A stretch of 64,000 bases of DNA from Sporomusa silvacetica DSM 10669 (GCF_002257705.1 NZ_LSLK01000052.1:1-64000), one strand, 5' to 3'. Numbered from the stretch's first letter, positions 25,722 to 34,926 are shown. The notes: a model not told the origin generated them from the letters alone. Made by a program: numbers and translations.

Positions 25722-26609
25722 TCAGGCTTCCCGATTGATTAGGTGTTCTACTAGTTCACGCAGTATATTAGCTTCAGGTCCAAACCCGCGCAGACTGTTA
25801 AGAGCTTCGTTTACTGTTTGCTGAGCTAACTGTTTAGCTCCAGCAAGGGTGTGCAATGTTACGTAAGTTGCTTTGTGGTTTTTCACATCACTACCTACAG
25901 GCTTCCCAATTTTATCCTGAGTACCAACAACATCAAGAATATCGTCGGTTATTTGAAACGCTAAGCCAAATTGTAAAGCGTAACTAGTCAAAGCAGTAAG
26001 CTGCTGCTGACTGCCACCGGCTAACAAAGCTCCTGAACGCAAAGCCGCTTTAAATAAGGCCCCTGTTTTGGCTTGATGGATATACTGCAGCGTTTTGGCA
26101 TCAATGGTCTGGCCTTCAGAAATAAGATCAATTGCCTGACCGCCAACCATTCCCGCAGGCCCGGCGGCAACTGCTATTTCATTAACCACTTGGATCAGTA
26201 CTTGAGGCTCCACCTTGGTTTGTGACAACATTGTGCCAAAAGCAGCTGTTAGCAGGCCATCACCAGCTAAAACCGCCATACCATCGCCATATACCTTATG
26301 ATTAGTAAGTTTTCCCCGCCGGTAGTCATCATTATCCATGGCCGGCAGATCATCATGAATAAGTGAATAGGTATGAATCATTTCCAGACCGCAAGCTACA
26401 GGCAAATAATCACTGCCTTTGCCGCCAACGGCATCCGCGGCCGCCATAAGCATAAGTGGCCGCAGTCGCTTGCCTCCGGCAAACAGGCTGTAACGCATAG
26501 ATTCATATATAATGGGTTGATAGCTGTCAATAGGAATATAGTGCGAAAGTGCAGCATCAATCAACCCTATTTTATGCTGGCAATACTGTCCCAATGTTTC
26601 TGCTGTCAT
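25722..26609 (-). CDS. ispA: Farnesyl/geranyl diphosphate synthase
   Basis: 295 residues of the short-chain polyprenyl synthase family. The first aspartate motif is HDDLPAMDNDDYRRG and the second FQITDDILDVVG. KRLRP and the Lys in KTGALFKAA fit the diphosphate-binding residues. It condenses isopentenyl diphosphate with DMAPP to make farnesyl diphosphate. It stands two bases after xseB and upstream of the PAP2-like gene and dxs. Confidence 0.94.
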   Translation of the reverse strand: MTAETLGQYCQHKIGLIDAALSHYIPIDSYQPIIYESMRYSLFAGGKRLRPLMLMAAADAVGGKGSDYLPVACGLEMIHTYSLIHDDLPAMDNDDYRRGKLTNHKVYGDGMAVLAGDGLLTAAFGTMLSQTKVEPQVLIQVVNEIAVAAGPAGMVGGQAIDLISEGQTIDAKTLQYIHQAKTGALFKAALRSGALLAGGSQQQLTALTSYALQFGLAFQITDDILDVVGTQDKIGKPVGSDVKNHKATYVTLHTLAGAKQLAQQTVNEALNSLRGFGPEANILRELVEHLINREA

Positions 26610-26611
26610 AG

Positions 26612-26863
26612 TTAGTTACCCTCCACGATTAAAGGCTGCTCAACTAGACGACCTTGTTCTTGCTGTAAAATTTTATCTATTTGTGTTTCAGCAGTGTTCA
26701 ATTGCTCAAAACATAACTTAGCGTTTGCTATACCCTCACCAAATTTATCTAAAGCTTCTTCCAGCGGTAATTCACCTGCTTCTAATTGTTTTACAATTAC
26801 TTCTAATTTACCAAGAGCCTCCTCAAAACATACATTTTTTTGTTTGCTACTTGTTCTAGCCAT
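26612..26863 (-). CDS. xseB: Exodeoxyribonuclease VII small subunit
   Basis: 83 residues starting MARTSSKQKNVCFEEALGKL, with the family motif LEVIVKQLEAGELPLEEAL. The ATG at 26863 is preceded by AGGAGG; an earlier in-frame start at 26893 is inside xseA. It overlaps xseA by 8 bases. It pairs with XseA as the small subunit. Confidence 0.95.
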   Translation of the reverse strand: MARTSSKQKNVCFEEALGKLEVIVKQLEAGELPLEEALDKFGEGIANAKLCFEQLNTAETQIDKILQQEQGRLVEQPLIVEGN

Positions 26864-28067
26864 GAATATCCTCCTTTGCTTTACTAACCACAACAGTAAG
26901 GCGCCCTTGATGTAAAATAATTTCTAATGGCTGATTAGGCTTTACCTGACAGGTATTAGTTATAACTTGTCCCTCCAGAGTACGAACAAGACTGTAGCCT
27001 CGGGAAAGTACCGCTAAAGGATTCAATACTGCCAGTTTTTCAGTATTTATTTTTAAGACCTGTTGTTTAGCTACCAGAATTTTTCGTACTGATTGTCCCA
27101 ACCGTTCCATATACGAATCAATACATTGTCTTTTATCAGCAAAAAGTTTTTCCGGCTGAGTAAATACTTTGTTATCTCGCAATTGGCAGACAGCTTGGCG
27201 GCGGTGCTTGATATATAACCGGATATTGTTTTCCAGCATGGTTTGGAGTGTAGTAATGTATCTTTTGAGTTCATAGACATCTGGTACCACAATTTCGGCT
27301 GCCTGTGATGGCGTTGCCGCTCGGCAGTCAGCGGCAAAATCAGCCAAGGTATAATCGGTTTGATGCCCTACGGCCGATACGATTGGGATGTGAGAAGACG
27401 CTATCGCCCGTACCACTTGCTCATCATTAAAGGCCCACAATTCCTCGATAGAACCACCACCGCGACCAACAATGAGTACATCTACACTTTTTAAACGGTT
27501 AAAGTCGCGGATGGCTTGTACAATCTGACCAGGCGCATCTATCCCTTGAACCAGAACCGGGTATAAGGTAAGTGGTATGCCTGGGTGGCGACGTTTGGCA
27601 ACTGTAATAATGTCACGCAGGGCAGCGCCGGTCGGCGAGGTGACAATACCGATTGCTTTAGGTAAAAGAGATAACTTTTTTTTGCGGCTGTCATCAAACA
27701 GACCTTCTGCCGCTAATTTCTCTTTTAATTGATTAAACGCAATACTTAGTTCTCCTACACCATCAGGTATTAATTGCTCAGCATAAAGCTGGTACTGCCC
27801 ATCTCTTTCAAACACAGTAATCTGACCAAAAGCTACAACCTTCATCCCATCACGGGGCTCAAATTTTAAAAATTGGGCCCGACTTTTGAACATGACTCCT
27901 TTAATCTGTGAGCCAGCATCTTTGAGGGTAAAATAACAATGACCAGAATAATGACTTTTGAAGTTGGAAATTTCACCTTTGACAAAAACGGAAATTAGTT
28001 TTGCATCCCGGTCAAATATACTTTTGATATATTTAGTTAGGTCACTAACGGTATAGATATTATTCAT
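26856..28067 (-). CDS. xseA: Exodeoxyribonuclease VII large subunit
   Basis: 403 residues: an OB-fold N-terminal domain (YTVSDLTKYIKSIFDRD) and the catalytic domain with VLIVGRGGGSIEELWAFNDE and HQTDYTLADFAADCRAATPSQAAE. A coiled-coil region follows. It degrades single-stranded DNA in both directions with XseB. It leads an xseA-xseB-ispA transcript. Confidence 0.96.
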   Translation of the reverse strand: MNNIYTVSDLTKYIKSIFDRDAKLISVFVKGEISNFKSHYSGHCYFTLKDAGSQIKGVMFKSRAQFLKFEPRDGMKVVAFGQITVFERDGQYQLYAEQLIPDGVGELSIAFNQLKEKLAAEGLFDDSRKKKLSLLPKAIGIVTSPTGAALRDIITVAKRRHPGIPLTLYPVLVQGIDAPGQIVQAIRDFNRLKSVDVLIVGRGGGSIEELWAFNDEQVVRAIASSHIPIVSAVGHQTDYTLADFAADCRAATPSQAAEIVVPDVYELKRYITTLQTMLENNIRLYIKHRRQAVCQLRDNKVFTQPEKLFADKRQCIDSYMERLGQSVRKILVAKQQVLKINTEKLAVLNPLAVLSRGYSLVRTLEGQVITNTCQVKPNQPLEIILHQGRLTVVVSKAKEDIHG

Positions 28068-28126
28068 AATAATACTCCATATTTTAATACGCTGTTAATA
28101 ATAATAACCTAAAAAAGGGGAAAAAA

Positions 28127-28142
28127 CCAGACATAAGTCTGG
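28127..28142 (-). terminator. Terminator between the 45-residue gene and xseA
   Basis: CCAGAC/GTCTGG stem with a four-base loop, followed on the minus strand by TTTTTTCCCC. It isolates xseA from the upstream small gene. Confidence 0.8.
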
Positions 28143-28188
28143 CTAAAGAGTTTTTGAAAGCCTTCTGCCCGGCTTTTGTTTTTATTCC

Positions 28189-28326
28189 CTAAAAGCGGGT
28201 GCTGAAATAACGTTGCGTTACATAGCCGCCGACACTTCCCACCACGAACCAGAAAAAATACCCAGGGGGAATTAGATGTCCAATAACTGAGCCAATTAAT
28301 GCACCTGCCAGAATATAAGGTACCAT
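28189..28326 (-). CDS. 45-residue hydrophobic protein, unknown
   Basis: ATG at 28326 has a strong GGAGGTG eight bases upstream. The product starts MVPYILAGALIGSVIGHLIP and ends QRYFSTRF; two hydrophobic glycine-rich segments suggest a small membrane hairpin. It stands alone between the Kae1-like gene and xseA, with its own terminator. No family is recognised. Confidence 0.65.
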   Translation of the reverse strand: MVPYILAGALIGSVIGHLIPPGYFFWFVVGSVGGYVTQRYFSTRF

Positions 28327-28400
28327 GGTGTCACCTCCAGGCCTATAACCTTTTTGTATTCTATGCAAGGAAGGCGGCCATGGTGAGTTTATACGTCACT

Positions 28401-29366
28401 TTACTGGCGGCTGGTTAATGCAAAATAAGCAGCACCAGTTGCATTGTCAGGACTATAACTAGGTTGAGGAAAATACAATTTTGCAAGCAAGGGTTCTTCA
28501 AGCTGATTGCGGAGATATTTTCTGATAAATTGATTTGCAGTTACGCCGCCAACCAGTAATACATCAGTAAGCCCAGTGCTGAAGATAGCCTGTTTTATCA
28601 TCGCTGTCACTGCCTTGGCAATACATAACTCAACGCTAGCGGCAATTACCGCTGGAGCTATACCTTGTGCTGCTAGTTTGCGAATATGAGTCTCCGGGCC
28701 GGCAAAACTTACACAGGCTTCCCGTACCGTTATGGGAATTTTAATAGCTTGCTCATGGTCCTGCGCCGCTAATGCTTCCAGGTGAGGACCTGCAGGAAAC
28801 GTTAAACCTAGAAGAACTCCGATACGATCGACCAGTTGCCCGGCATGAATGTCTTTTGTGCCACCCAGAATATCAATAGACAGACGCCGTGAGTCAGGCG
28901 CACTTGTATCGTTAGCTACCCGGACAATTTCTGTTGTACCTCCAGATAAATGAACAGCTAAAAAGCTGGAAGCAACAGGGCCGCCAGCAGACCAGAGACC
29001 AGCAAAAACATGATTTTCCTGATGGCTAATACGATAAAGCGGTATATCCTGGCTTAGAGCTAGCACTTTGGCATAGCCTTCACCGACCAGAAAAGCGGGC
29101 ATATAGGAATCAGGCAATGGCCGTGGAAAAGCCGAGACCCCGATCGCTTTAAAGCATATAGGTTTGTCTAGCTTTTGGCAGGCCTGCATAAAGAGTTCAG
29201 GCAGATTGCGCGTGTGCTGAAATACCATCTCTGATTGCTGCAGGCCGCGATTCCCAGCTTTTACTGTTAAAATTCGCCGGCAATCAGCAACTAACTGGGC
29301 ACGCTCATCAAGTATTGCCACTGAAGTAGTATAGCAGCTGGTATCTATCCCTAATACAACATTCAT
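28401..29366 (-). CDS. Kae1/TsaD-like protein (paralogue of tRNA t6A synthase subunit)
   Basis: 321 residues of the Kae1/TsaD ASKHA family. The start VLGIDTSCYTTSVAILD, the metal-site HxxxH in SHQENHVFAG, and VLLVGGVTANQFIRK near the C-terminus are visible. It is shorter and more divergent than a true TsaD, and its nusB location points to the Kae1-like group seen in spore formers. Whether it takes part in t6A synthesis is unknown. The start overlaps the nusB stop as ATGA. Confidence 0.8.
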   Translation of the reverse strand: MNVVLGIDTSCYTTSVAILDERAQLVADCRRILTVKAGNRGLQQSEMVFQHTRNLPELFMQACQKLDKPICFKAIGVSAFPRPLPDSYMPAFLVGEGYAKVLALSQDIPLYRISHQENHVFAGLWSAGGPVASSFLAVHLSGGTTEIVRVANDTSAPDSRRLSIDILGGTKDIHAGQLVDRIGVLLGLTFPAGPHLEALAAQDHEQAIKIPITVREACVSFAGPETHIRKLAAQGIAPAVIAASVELCIAKAVTAMIKQAIFSTGLTDVLLVGGVTANQFIRKYLRNQLEEPLLAKLYFPQPSYSPDNATGAAYFALTSRQ

Positions 29367-29776
29367 AACTCTTTATTTTTTACAATTGACCCTAAAATTC
29401 CATTAATAAAGCGACTTGAGTCCTCAGTGCCAAAAGTTTTAGCCAGTTCAACAGCTTCATTAATCGCAACACCTGGCTGCATAGGTTCCGGACTATATTT
29501 CATTTCATAAATAGCCATTCTGGCTATATTGCGGTCCACACCAGCCATACGGTCAATTTTCCATTCCCGTGACAGATCGGATATATATTCGTCAATTGCC
29601 ACAAGGTTTTGCTTCGTACCTTCTACCAATGACTGGGCATAAAGTCTAGTAGACTCATTTGTATCTTCCCGCTCACTCAGTACAGAATTAAGTGCTTCAT
29701 CACTGGTAGCACCGGAGTTAAAATCTAATTGAAATAATGCTTGGACAGCCATCTCACGGGCCTTTCTGCGACTCAT
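29363..29776 (-). CDS. nusB: Transcription antitermination factor NusB
   Basis: 137 residues starting MSRRKAREMAVQALFQLDFN, with the conserved VAINEAVELAKTFGTEDSSRFINGILGSI. The frame opens upstream at 29887, but the ATG at 29776 with GAGGG upstream gives the family start. It binds boxA RNA with NusE during rRNA transcription. Confidence 0.95.
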   Translation of the reverse strand: MSRRKAREMAVQALFQLDFNSGATSDEALNSVLSEREDTNESTRLYAQSLVEGTKQNLVAIDEYISDLSREWKIDRMAGVDRNIARMAIYEMKYSPEPMQPGVAINEAVELAKTFGTEDSSRFINGILGSIVKNKEL

Positions 29777-29798
29777 AATTTCCCTCTTTCTACAGCAA

Positions 29799-30026
29799 CT
29801 ACCGATTGTAACCTGGCGGCAGCAGCTTGTCCAGTATTTCCAGAATATCTTCTTTTTGATCAATGCGTTTACCAACAATATAACCAATTACAACGCACAA
29901 AACTACAAATAGTGTACGGAAAAACCCAAACGATATGACGAGGATGCCAAAGACGAAACCGAATACTATCCCTAGAAGCTTACCGCTATGTTGTTGCCAG
30001 ATTTCCTCCAAGAGTTTAGAATTCAA
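29799..30026 (-). CDS. DUF2273 small membrane protein
   Basis: About 75 residues with two membrane segments and a charged tail (GKRIDQKEDILEILDKLLPPG). TTG at 30026 is six bases from AGGGGTG and fits family starts; GTG at 30035 overlaps that site. DUF2273 proteins accompany AmaP and Asp23 and are probably part of the same envelope stress complex. Confidence 0.85.
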   Translation of the reverse strand: MNSKLLEEIWQQHSGKLLGIVFGFVFGILVISFGFFRTLFVVLCVVIGYIVGKRIDQKEDILEILDKLLPPGYNR

Positions 30027-30037
30027 TGCTGCCACCC

Positions 30038-30577
30038 CTATTCAACCCGCTGCTTAGTTTTGAAGTCATTGCTAATGTTTTCTACCGTGACTTGCACATC
30101 GGCTAATTCAATACCAACCGTATTTTTTATGTATTCATGCACCCGACTCTGAATGTCGCTGGCAACTGTTGGAACATGACTTTCCGGGCTTACGACGGCG
30201 TTTAGCCTCACCGTTATTTCCTGCCCAACCAGCGAAACTTTGACCTTAATGCCGCGTACGCCACGAATATGCCGTGCTACCTTCTCTACCAAATTTTCTA
30301 CAGCAGTAAGAGAAATATGCACATCTCCAATGTCATTATGATGAACAATGGTATCTTTCACTTTGCGGGAACGAAGACCAGCCAAAAGTAGTCTGATACT
30401 TACCAGAAAAAAAACGGCTCCAACCAACGAAGCTTCCCATTGACCATATACATAAGCAATGCTCGTCCCCGCCACTTCCAAAGGAATAAGGCGTAAAGAC
30501 AGGAGAATAACGACAATTGACAAGAACGCCAATAAAAATGTGTAAATAGATAAAATGATGCGGTCAATAATTCCCAT
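30038..30577 (-). CDS. amaP: Alkaline shock response membrane anchor protein AmaP
   Basis: 179 residues with two N-terminal membrane segments (about 6-28 and 50-70) and a cytosolic Asp23-like domain. AmaP tethers Asp23 to the membrane in staphylococci. It lies between the asp23 family gene and DUF2273, the usual trio. Confidence 0.85.
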   Translation of the reverse strand: MGIIDRIILSIYTFLLAFLSIVVILLSLRLIPLEVAGTSIAYVYGQWEASLVGAVFFLVSIRLLLAGLRSRKVKDTIVHHNDIGDVHISLTAVENLVEKVARHIRGVRGIKVKVSLVGQEITVRLNAVVSPESHVPTVASDIQSRVHEYIKNTVGIELADVQVTVENISNDFKTKQRVE

Positions 30578-30637
30578 AGTGTCTCCTTTCTTTGGCCTTT
30601 CCTGATTATCCGATGACCAAGTTTCTCTAAGACTCTC

Positions 30638-30718
30638 GCTCCGACAAGCGGGAGTAAGAGTAACTAAGTCCCTGGATAAGTTCGACTAAGCTTCAGCTGG
30701 GTTAAAACCCAATCTGAA
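30638..30718. repeat. Copy of dispersed palindromic repeat family 2, inverted
   Basis: Read on the minus strand, the segment at 30669-30694 is a GAAGCTTAGTCG block followed by a TCCAGGGA motif, matching the copies at 44.5 and 50.6 kb but inverted. Stem-loops GGGTTAAAACCC and CTCGCT/AGCGGGAG flank the block. It fills the amaP-asp23 gap. Confidence 0.6.
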
Positions 30719-30731
30719 ACTAAGGCTCACT

Positions 30732-31133
30732 TTATCTTACCCTAATATCTTCTTCTTTACCTTCTACGGCAAAACCTACGCCTTGAACATGAATGTTAAC
30801 CTCAACAACATCAAGACCAGTCATAGACTCAATGCCGCGCTTAACATTTTCCTGGACTCGTAAGGCTACATCTGGTATGCGGACACCATATTCAACAATG
30901 ATATATAGATCTACAGCTGCTTCCCGTTCGCCGACCTCAACCTTAACACCTTTTGAAAGGTTTTTCTTGCCCAGCATCTCGGCAATACCGCCAACTAAAC
31001 CAGCGCTCATGCCAGCAACACCAGCCACCTCAGTTGCTGCAAGTCCAGCAATTATACCAACTACTTCATCAGCTATCCGAATAGAACCAACATCATTATG
31101 TTCAGTCTTTTCTATGCGTTCTTTCTTTTCCAC
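30732..31133 (-). CDS. Asp23/Gls24 family envelope stress protein (YqhY-like)
   Basis: 133 residues with the Asp23 core: GSIRIADEVVGIIAGLAA, GVRIPDVALRVQENVKRGIE and VEVNIHVQGV. GTG at 31133 follows GGGGGG. YqhY of Bacillus occupies the same place between spoIIIAH and nusB and has been linked to acetyl-CoA carboxylase homeostasis. Confidence 0.9.
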   Translation of the reverse strand: MEKKERIEKTEHNDVGSIRIADEVVGIIAGLAATEVAGVAGMSAGLVGGIAEMLGKKNLSKGVKVEVGEREAAVDLYIIVEYGVRIPDVALRVQENVKRGIESMTGLDVVEVNIHVQGVGFAVEGKEEDIRVR

Positions 31134-31275
31134 TCCAACCCCCCTAACGCTCAGCTACATACTAACTACTATCTATTATATAGAGAGACAGATATCTTAT
31201 AACTATATATTATACCAAGCTTTTTCCACTTTTACAATTTTGGTTAGAAAAATAAACCATAGCCGTATGCTTTGG

Positions 31276-31818
31276 TTATGGTTTTGCACTAATCGTTATA
31301 TCGCCAGGCTTGATCCCGGAAATACGACTGATTACTTCAGCCACCTGAACAACCTCTTCGTGGGTAAGTGCAGTTGTCTTAACTACTGCGCTAACCGAAT
31401 TGTCGCGAACAAAGACCAGTGCATCAGCAAACCCCTTTGCTTTAATTAGGTTTTCCATTTCTACTTCTCGCTGTTTTTCCAAAGTCATTTTGAGGATTGT
31501 TTCCTGGGCTTGTTGTTTGGTATCCTGGGTGGGGGCGTTCTGAATAATCTCTCGCAAAAGATCGGACCGTTCACTGCGTATTTTATCGCGTTCCAGACGA
31601 TACTCGGTAAAAAAGTCAGGAGCCATAGCCGGTACAACTTGATCAGGAAATACCTGCTTTGTAACCTGCATAGCATTAGACCGATTAGCCCGGACTTGAA
31701 GCATATCCTGCAAATAGTTCCATGCACCGCTGATTATCAGTAAAAGTATCCCTAATGCTACGAGCAAGGAGGCGAATTTTCCTAGTTTGTTTATGGACAA
31801 AACAGATATTATTTTCAT
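31276..31818 (-). CDS. spoIIIAH: Stage III sporulation protein AH
   Basis: 180 residues: an N-terminal membrane segment (about 12-34), then an extracytoplasmic coiled region and a ring-building YscJ-like domain at the C-terminus (EEVVQVAEVISRISGIKPGD). SpoIIIAH in the mother-cell membrane binds SpoIIQ from the forespore to form the channel across the intermembrane space. It is the last gene of the spoIIIA operon. Confidence 0.93.
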   Translation of the reverse strand: MKIISVLSINKLGKFASLLVALGILLLIISGAWNYLQDMLQVRANRSNAMQVTKQVFPDQVVPAMAPDFFTEYRLERDKIRSERSDLLREIIQNAPTQDTKQQAQETILKMTLEKQREVEMENLIKAKGFADALVFVRDNSVSAVVKTTALTHEEVVQVAEVISRISGIKPGDITISAKP

Positions 31819-31829
31819 CGCTTTTTACC

Positions 31830-32447
31830 TCACTTTCTTTGGGGCAAAACAGTTATTTTATAGGCTGGAATTCCGAGGCCTGCTTCAATGGCTTTGGTTA
31901 GACTGGCTTTAACTGTTGAGTCATGGGCACCCTCAGCCACAACCAGTACACCTTTAATGACAGGCTTATATTCTTGAACCATTACTGGTTTATCAGCTCC
32001 ACTTTCTTTACTTAATAACACTTGCTGCGATTCTTTGGTTTCCGTTGTAGTGCGGATACCACCGGTATTATCTTTTTCTTGGATTGTTTTTGTTTCTTTG
32101 GTGATATTTTGAGCATGCTCCTGCTTACTGCTTCTTTCTAGTGTTATACTTACAGATACTGCGCCTGCGCCTTTAATCTGCGCTAATAAATTGCCTATCT
32201 TGCTCTCAAGAGCTTCTTCATAACTACGGTTCACCGCAGGCGTATTTTTGACAGTTTCGACTGGAACAATTGGTTTCGGTGTAGCGATAAACGGTTCATA
32301 GACGCCGCCAAATACCAGCAAAATAATTCCAAGTAGTCCCAGCCATAGTAGTCTGGCATTAACTACCCCAGCTTTTAGCAATTGGCTGGGCATAATTTTT
32401 TTGGCTCCAGATAGCCATTCCTTCAGGGAAGTTCCTTGCATATTCAT
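31830..32447 (-). CDS. spoIIIAG: Stage III sporulation protein AG
   Basis: 205 residues: a membrane segment (about 28-50) and a C-terminal ring-building motif domain, with the family's VKGVLVVAEGA-type block. SpoIIIAG forms large ring oligomers in the feeding-tube channel. AAGGAGG precedes the ATG; it lies 13 bases after spoIIIAF. Confidence 0.93.
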   Translation of the reverse strand: MNMQGTSLKEWLSGAKKIMPSQLLKAGVVNARLLWLGLLGIILLVFGGVYEPFIATPKPIVPVETVKNTPAVNRSYEEALESKIGNLLAQIKGAGAVSVSITLERSSKQEHAQNITKETKTIQEKDNTGGIRTTTETKESQQVLLSKESGADKPVMVQEYKPVIKGVLVVAEGAHDSTVKASLTKAIEAGLGIPAYKITVLPQRK

Positions 32448-32460
32448 AGCATTAACCTCC

Positions 32461-33084
32461 TTAATTCATCCATCTAACTTCAACTTGACTAGATCTAAGC
32501 TGATAGAGTTCTGTCACTACCCGCGTAACTTTGTCTACTACCACTGCAGACAGTTTCTTTGCTTCAGGGGCCGCTTCAGGAGTAGAAACGCCGACAGTTA
32601 CCTTGGAAATTTTTCGTTCATTGGCAGTAATTCCTGGTTCAATATATACCACTACATTTTTTAATTTACCCATTCCTTTACTGGTTTGGGGTGTGTCACC
32701 AGGTTCAATGGCTACTAATACTTTAGCGTCAGCAACACCATCAACGGCCATGACAGTTGCTCTAATTTGTCTGGATAAATCTTTTACATATAAATCGCGG
32801 GCCAATTGATCACGTTTTTCGGCAACATTGTTAGTAGCATGTAAGACATCGACAGTAGCTAAGTTACTGTCTACTCGTGTTGCCAGTACCGGTAATTGAT
32901 CAGCTGTTAATTGGTGCTCAATAACACCAATGATAGGATTTAATATCGCCAGCATGATGAATAAACCCATAATGACTCTAACAAAGCGTTGCATACTGTT
33001 ATTAGGTAACAAAAGCTCAAGAAAGGAGGCAAATAATACTACAAATATAATGCCTTTTATCCAAACTGTAATGAAAGCTATCAT
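32461..33084 (-). CDS. spoIIIAF: Stage III sporulation protein AF
   Basis: About 207 residues: two N-terminal membrane segments and a soluble ring-building domain ending VTELYQLRSSQVEVRW. The ATG at 33084 (MIAFITVWIKG) aligns with the Bacillus start; the frame extends five codons further to TTG 33099. Confidence 0.93.
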   Translation of the reverse strand: MIAFITVWIKGIIFVVLFASFLELLLPNNSMQRFVRVIMGLFIMLAILNPIIGVIEHQLTADQLPVLATRVDSNLATVDVLHATNNVAEKRDQLARDLYVKDLSRQIRATVMAVDGVADAKVLVAIEPGDTPQTSKGMGKLKNVVVYIEPGITANERKISKVTVGVSTPEAAPEAKKLSAVVVDKVTRVVTELYQLRSSQVEVRWMN

Positions 33085-33102
33085 ATCTTTCTTCACCAAC
33101 CC

Positions 33103-34260
33103 CTATCGAAGCATCATGGCAACACTACCAGCAGCAATAATCATAGTAACTATCAAAAAAAACATTAAGGCTACAGTGAGTAATGCACCAAAAACTAATA
33201 GTAGATTGTTTCCCATGGCATCAAGGCACTTTGCCATCTTCTCATCACCCATAGGCTGAATCAATGCTCCTGCTATCTTCATAACTATTATCAGCGAAAG
33301 AAGCTTAATAAGTGGTAGTGCACACAGTAAAGCAATGGCCACCACACCAAAGATACCTACAGCGTTTTTTAGTAGCAGCGATGCTCCCATGACCAGTTCA
33401 ACGGTATCAGCAAACATTTTGCCGACAACCGGTATAAATGTTGCTGTAGCATACTTGGCTGTCCGTAAAGTCAGACCATCAGCGATACTGCCAGCAACAC
33501 CTTGAATACTAACGATTCCAATAAATACTACCAACACGAAGCCAAGAATCATCATTCCGGCCTGTTTTAGTACTCCGGTCAAATTACTGAGCCGATATGT
33601 GCCAGAAAGATAGTTAACACACTCTAAAACAGCTGTTAAGAATAGTAACGGCAAAACAATGTCTTTCACAATGACACTTGTTACACTAATAACCAGCAGC
33701 ATAAGCGAAGTTAAGAGCGCCGCCGAGGTTAATGCTCCAACCCCAGCTAACAAGGACAATAAAAGTGGCAGCAGCGCCTCCATAAATCCGACCATATTAC
33801 CGACCGTATCTCGAGCAAGTGTTAGCCCATTATAAAAAGCACTCAGGGAAATTACACATAAAAAAATGAAACACACACTATACGCTAGTAATGAGATTGA
33901 CGATTGCTCAAATGAATTTTGCAGATTTTGTAACAGTGCGCATAATACCGCTAAAAATAACAACTTGCCCATAAGATGAACATTTGTTGCCAATTCTTTA
34001 AACAAACAAGAGAGAATGGTAGTACTAATTGTTTGCCAATTAAAATCCAAACCTTTAGTGGCAATATCTTTAATTGTTGCAGCAGTTAAAAAGGGGATGT
34101 CTTCATTCAGTTCCTTATTAATTACCTGAATAAAATGGTTAATGTTGTTAACCGATGAACCATCCAGTAGCTCAATAGGCAATTCTGGGGTGACATCAGG
34201 TGCCGCCCAGGCAACATTACTACATAAGATAAACAATAGCGCGAGTATTATTTTTTTCAT
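33103..34260 (-). CDS. spoIIIAE: Stage III sporulation protein AE
   Basis: About 385 residues: an N-terminal signal-like segment ending AWA, then about eight membrane segments with the family block TFIPVVGKMFADTVELVMG. It is a polytopic core component of the SpoIIIA complex. The second ATG at 34260 has AAGGTGG seven bases upstream. Confidence 0.95.
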   Translation of the reverse strand: MKKIILALLFILCSNVAWAAPDVTPELPIELLDGSSVNNINHFIQVINKELNEDIPFLTAATIKDIATKGLDFNWQTISTTILSCLFKELATNVHLMGKLLFLAVLCALLQNLQNSFEQSSISLLAYSVCFIFLCVISLSAFYNGLTLARDTVGNMVGFMEALLPLLLSLLAGVGALTSAALLTSLMLLVISVTSVIVKDIVLPLLFLTAVLECVNYLSGTYRLSNLTGVLKQAGMMILGFVLVVFIGIVSIQGVAGSIADGLTLRTAKYATATFIPVVGKMFADTVELVMGASLLLKNAVGIFGVVAIALLCALPLIKLLSLIIVMKIAGALIQPMGDEKMAKCLDAMGNNLLLVFGALLTVALMFFLIVTMIIAAGSVAMMLR

Positions 34261-34272
34261 GCGCATTCCACC

Positions 34273-34659
34273 TTAAGGAATGAGTCTTACGATGGTATCT
34301 AATACTAATGCGATGATCGGTACTGCCAGGACCATTACAAGAATTTTACCAGCAAACTCAATCTTGCCAGCAACTGCGCCTTCACCAGCATCGCGACAGA
34401 CTTGAGCGCCAAATTCAGTTACATAAGCGATACCGATAATTTTAAGAATAGTATTCAAGTACATCTGACTGATATTGGCTTTTTCTGCTAAATCACGAAA
34501 TAAATCAAGCACAACGCTAAGTTTACTTAGTACCATTAAAAAAATAATCGCTGATAGTGTGAGACCGAGCTGTACAGCCAGTTCGGGACGTTGTTGTTTA
34601 ATAATTAATATCAACAGGGTAACAACAAATCCCAACCCGATAATTTGGATGATTTCCAT
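34273..34659 (-). CDS. spoIIIAD: Stage III sporulation protein AD
   Basis: 128 residues with three to four membrane segments and the conserved GIAYVTEFGAQVCRDAGEGA. It lies between spoIIIAC and spoIIIAE, 6 bases from the latter. Confidence 0.94.
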   Translation of the reverse strand: MEIIQIIGLGFVVTLLILIIKQQRPELAVQLGLTLSAIIFLMVLSKLSVVLDLFRDLAEKANISQMYLNTILKIIGIAYVTEFGAQVCRDAGEGAVAGKIEFAGKILVMVLAVPIIALVLDTIVRLIP

Positions 34660-34673
34660 GGTGCTTACACCCC

Positions 34674-34871
34674 TTAGAACAACTTAAATACATCCTGTAC
34701 CGTGGTAAACAATCGCCCCAACAATTGCACAACCCATAATAACACTAGCGCAAAACCAGCAAGAGTGCATAAGTGAGCCATATCTTCTTTTCCGGCTTGT
34801 TTTAACGCTGTATGAAAAACAGAAATTAAGATACCTACCCCGGCAATTTTAAACAATACATCTATTCCCAT
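34674..34871 (-). CDS. spoIIIAC: Stage III sporulation protein AC
   Basis: 65 residues, MGIDVLFKIAGVGILISVFH and on, two membrane segments, matching the length of Bacillus SpoIIIAC. An open frame runs upstream to 34949 but includes repeat DNA; the ATG at 34871 has AGGAGG nine bases upstream and is the true start. It is separated from spoIIIAB by 163 bases that hold a palindromic repeat, an unusual gap in this operon. Confidence 0.93.
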   Translation of the reverse strand: MGIDVLFKIAGVGILISVFHTALKQAGKEDMAHLCTLAGFALVLLWVVQLLGRLFTTVQDVFKLF

Positions 34872-34926
34872 ACCCATTCCCCTCCTATGCCAAACAAATG
34901 CTATATACAACGCATTAAAGATTTTT

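Noticed and set aside
30793..31449. Plus-strand 218-codon frame over the asp23 gene
   Set aside because: Antisense shadow of the Asp23 and SpoIIIAH genes; Ser/Thr/Pro-rich composition typical of reverse-frame translation.
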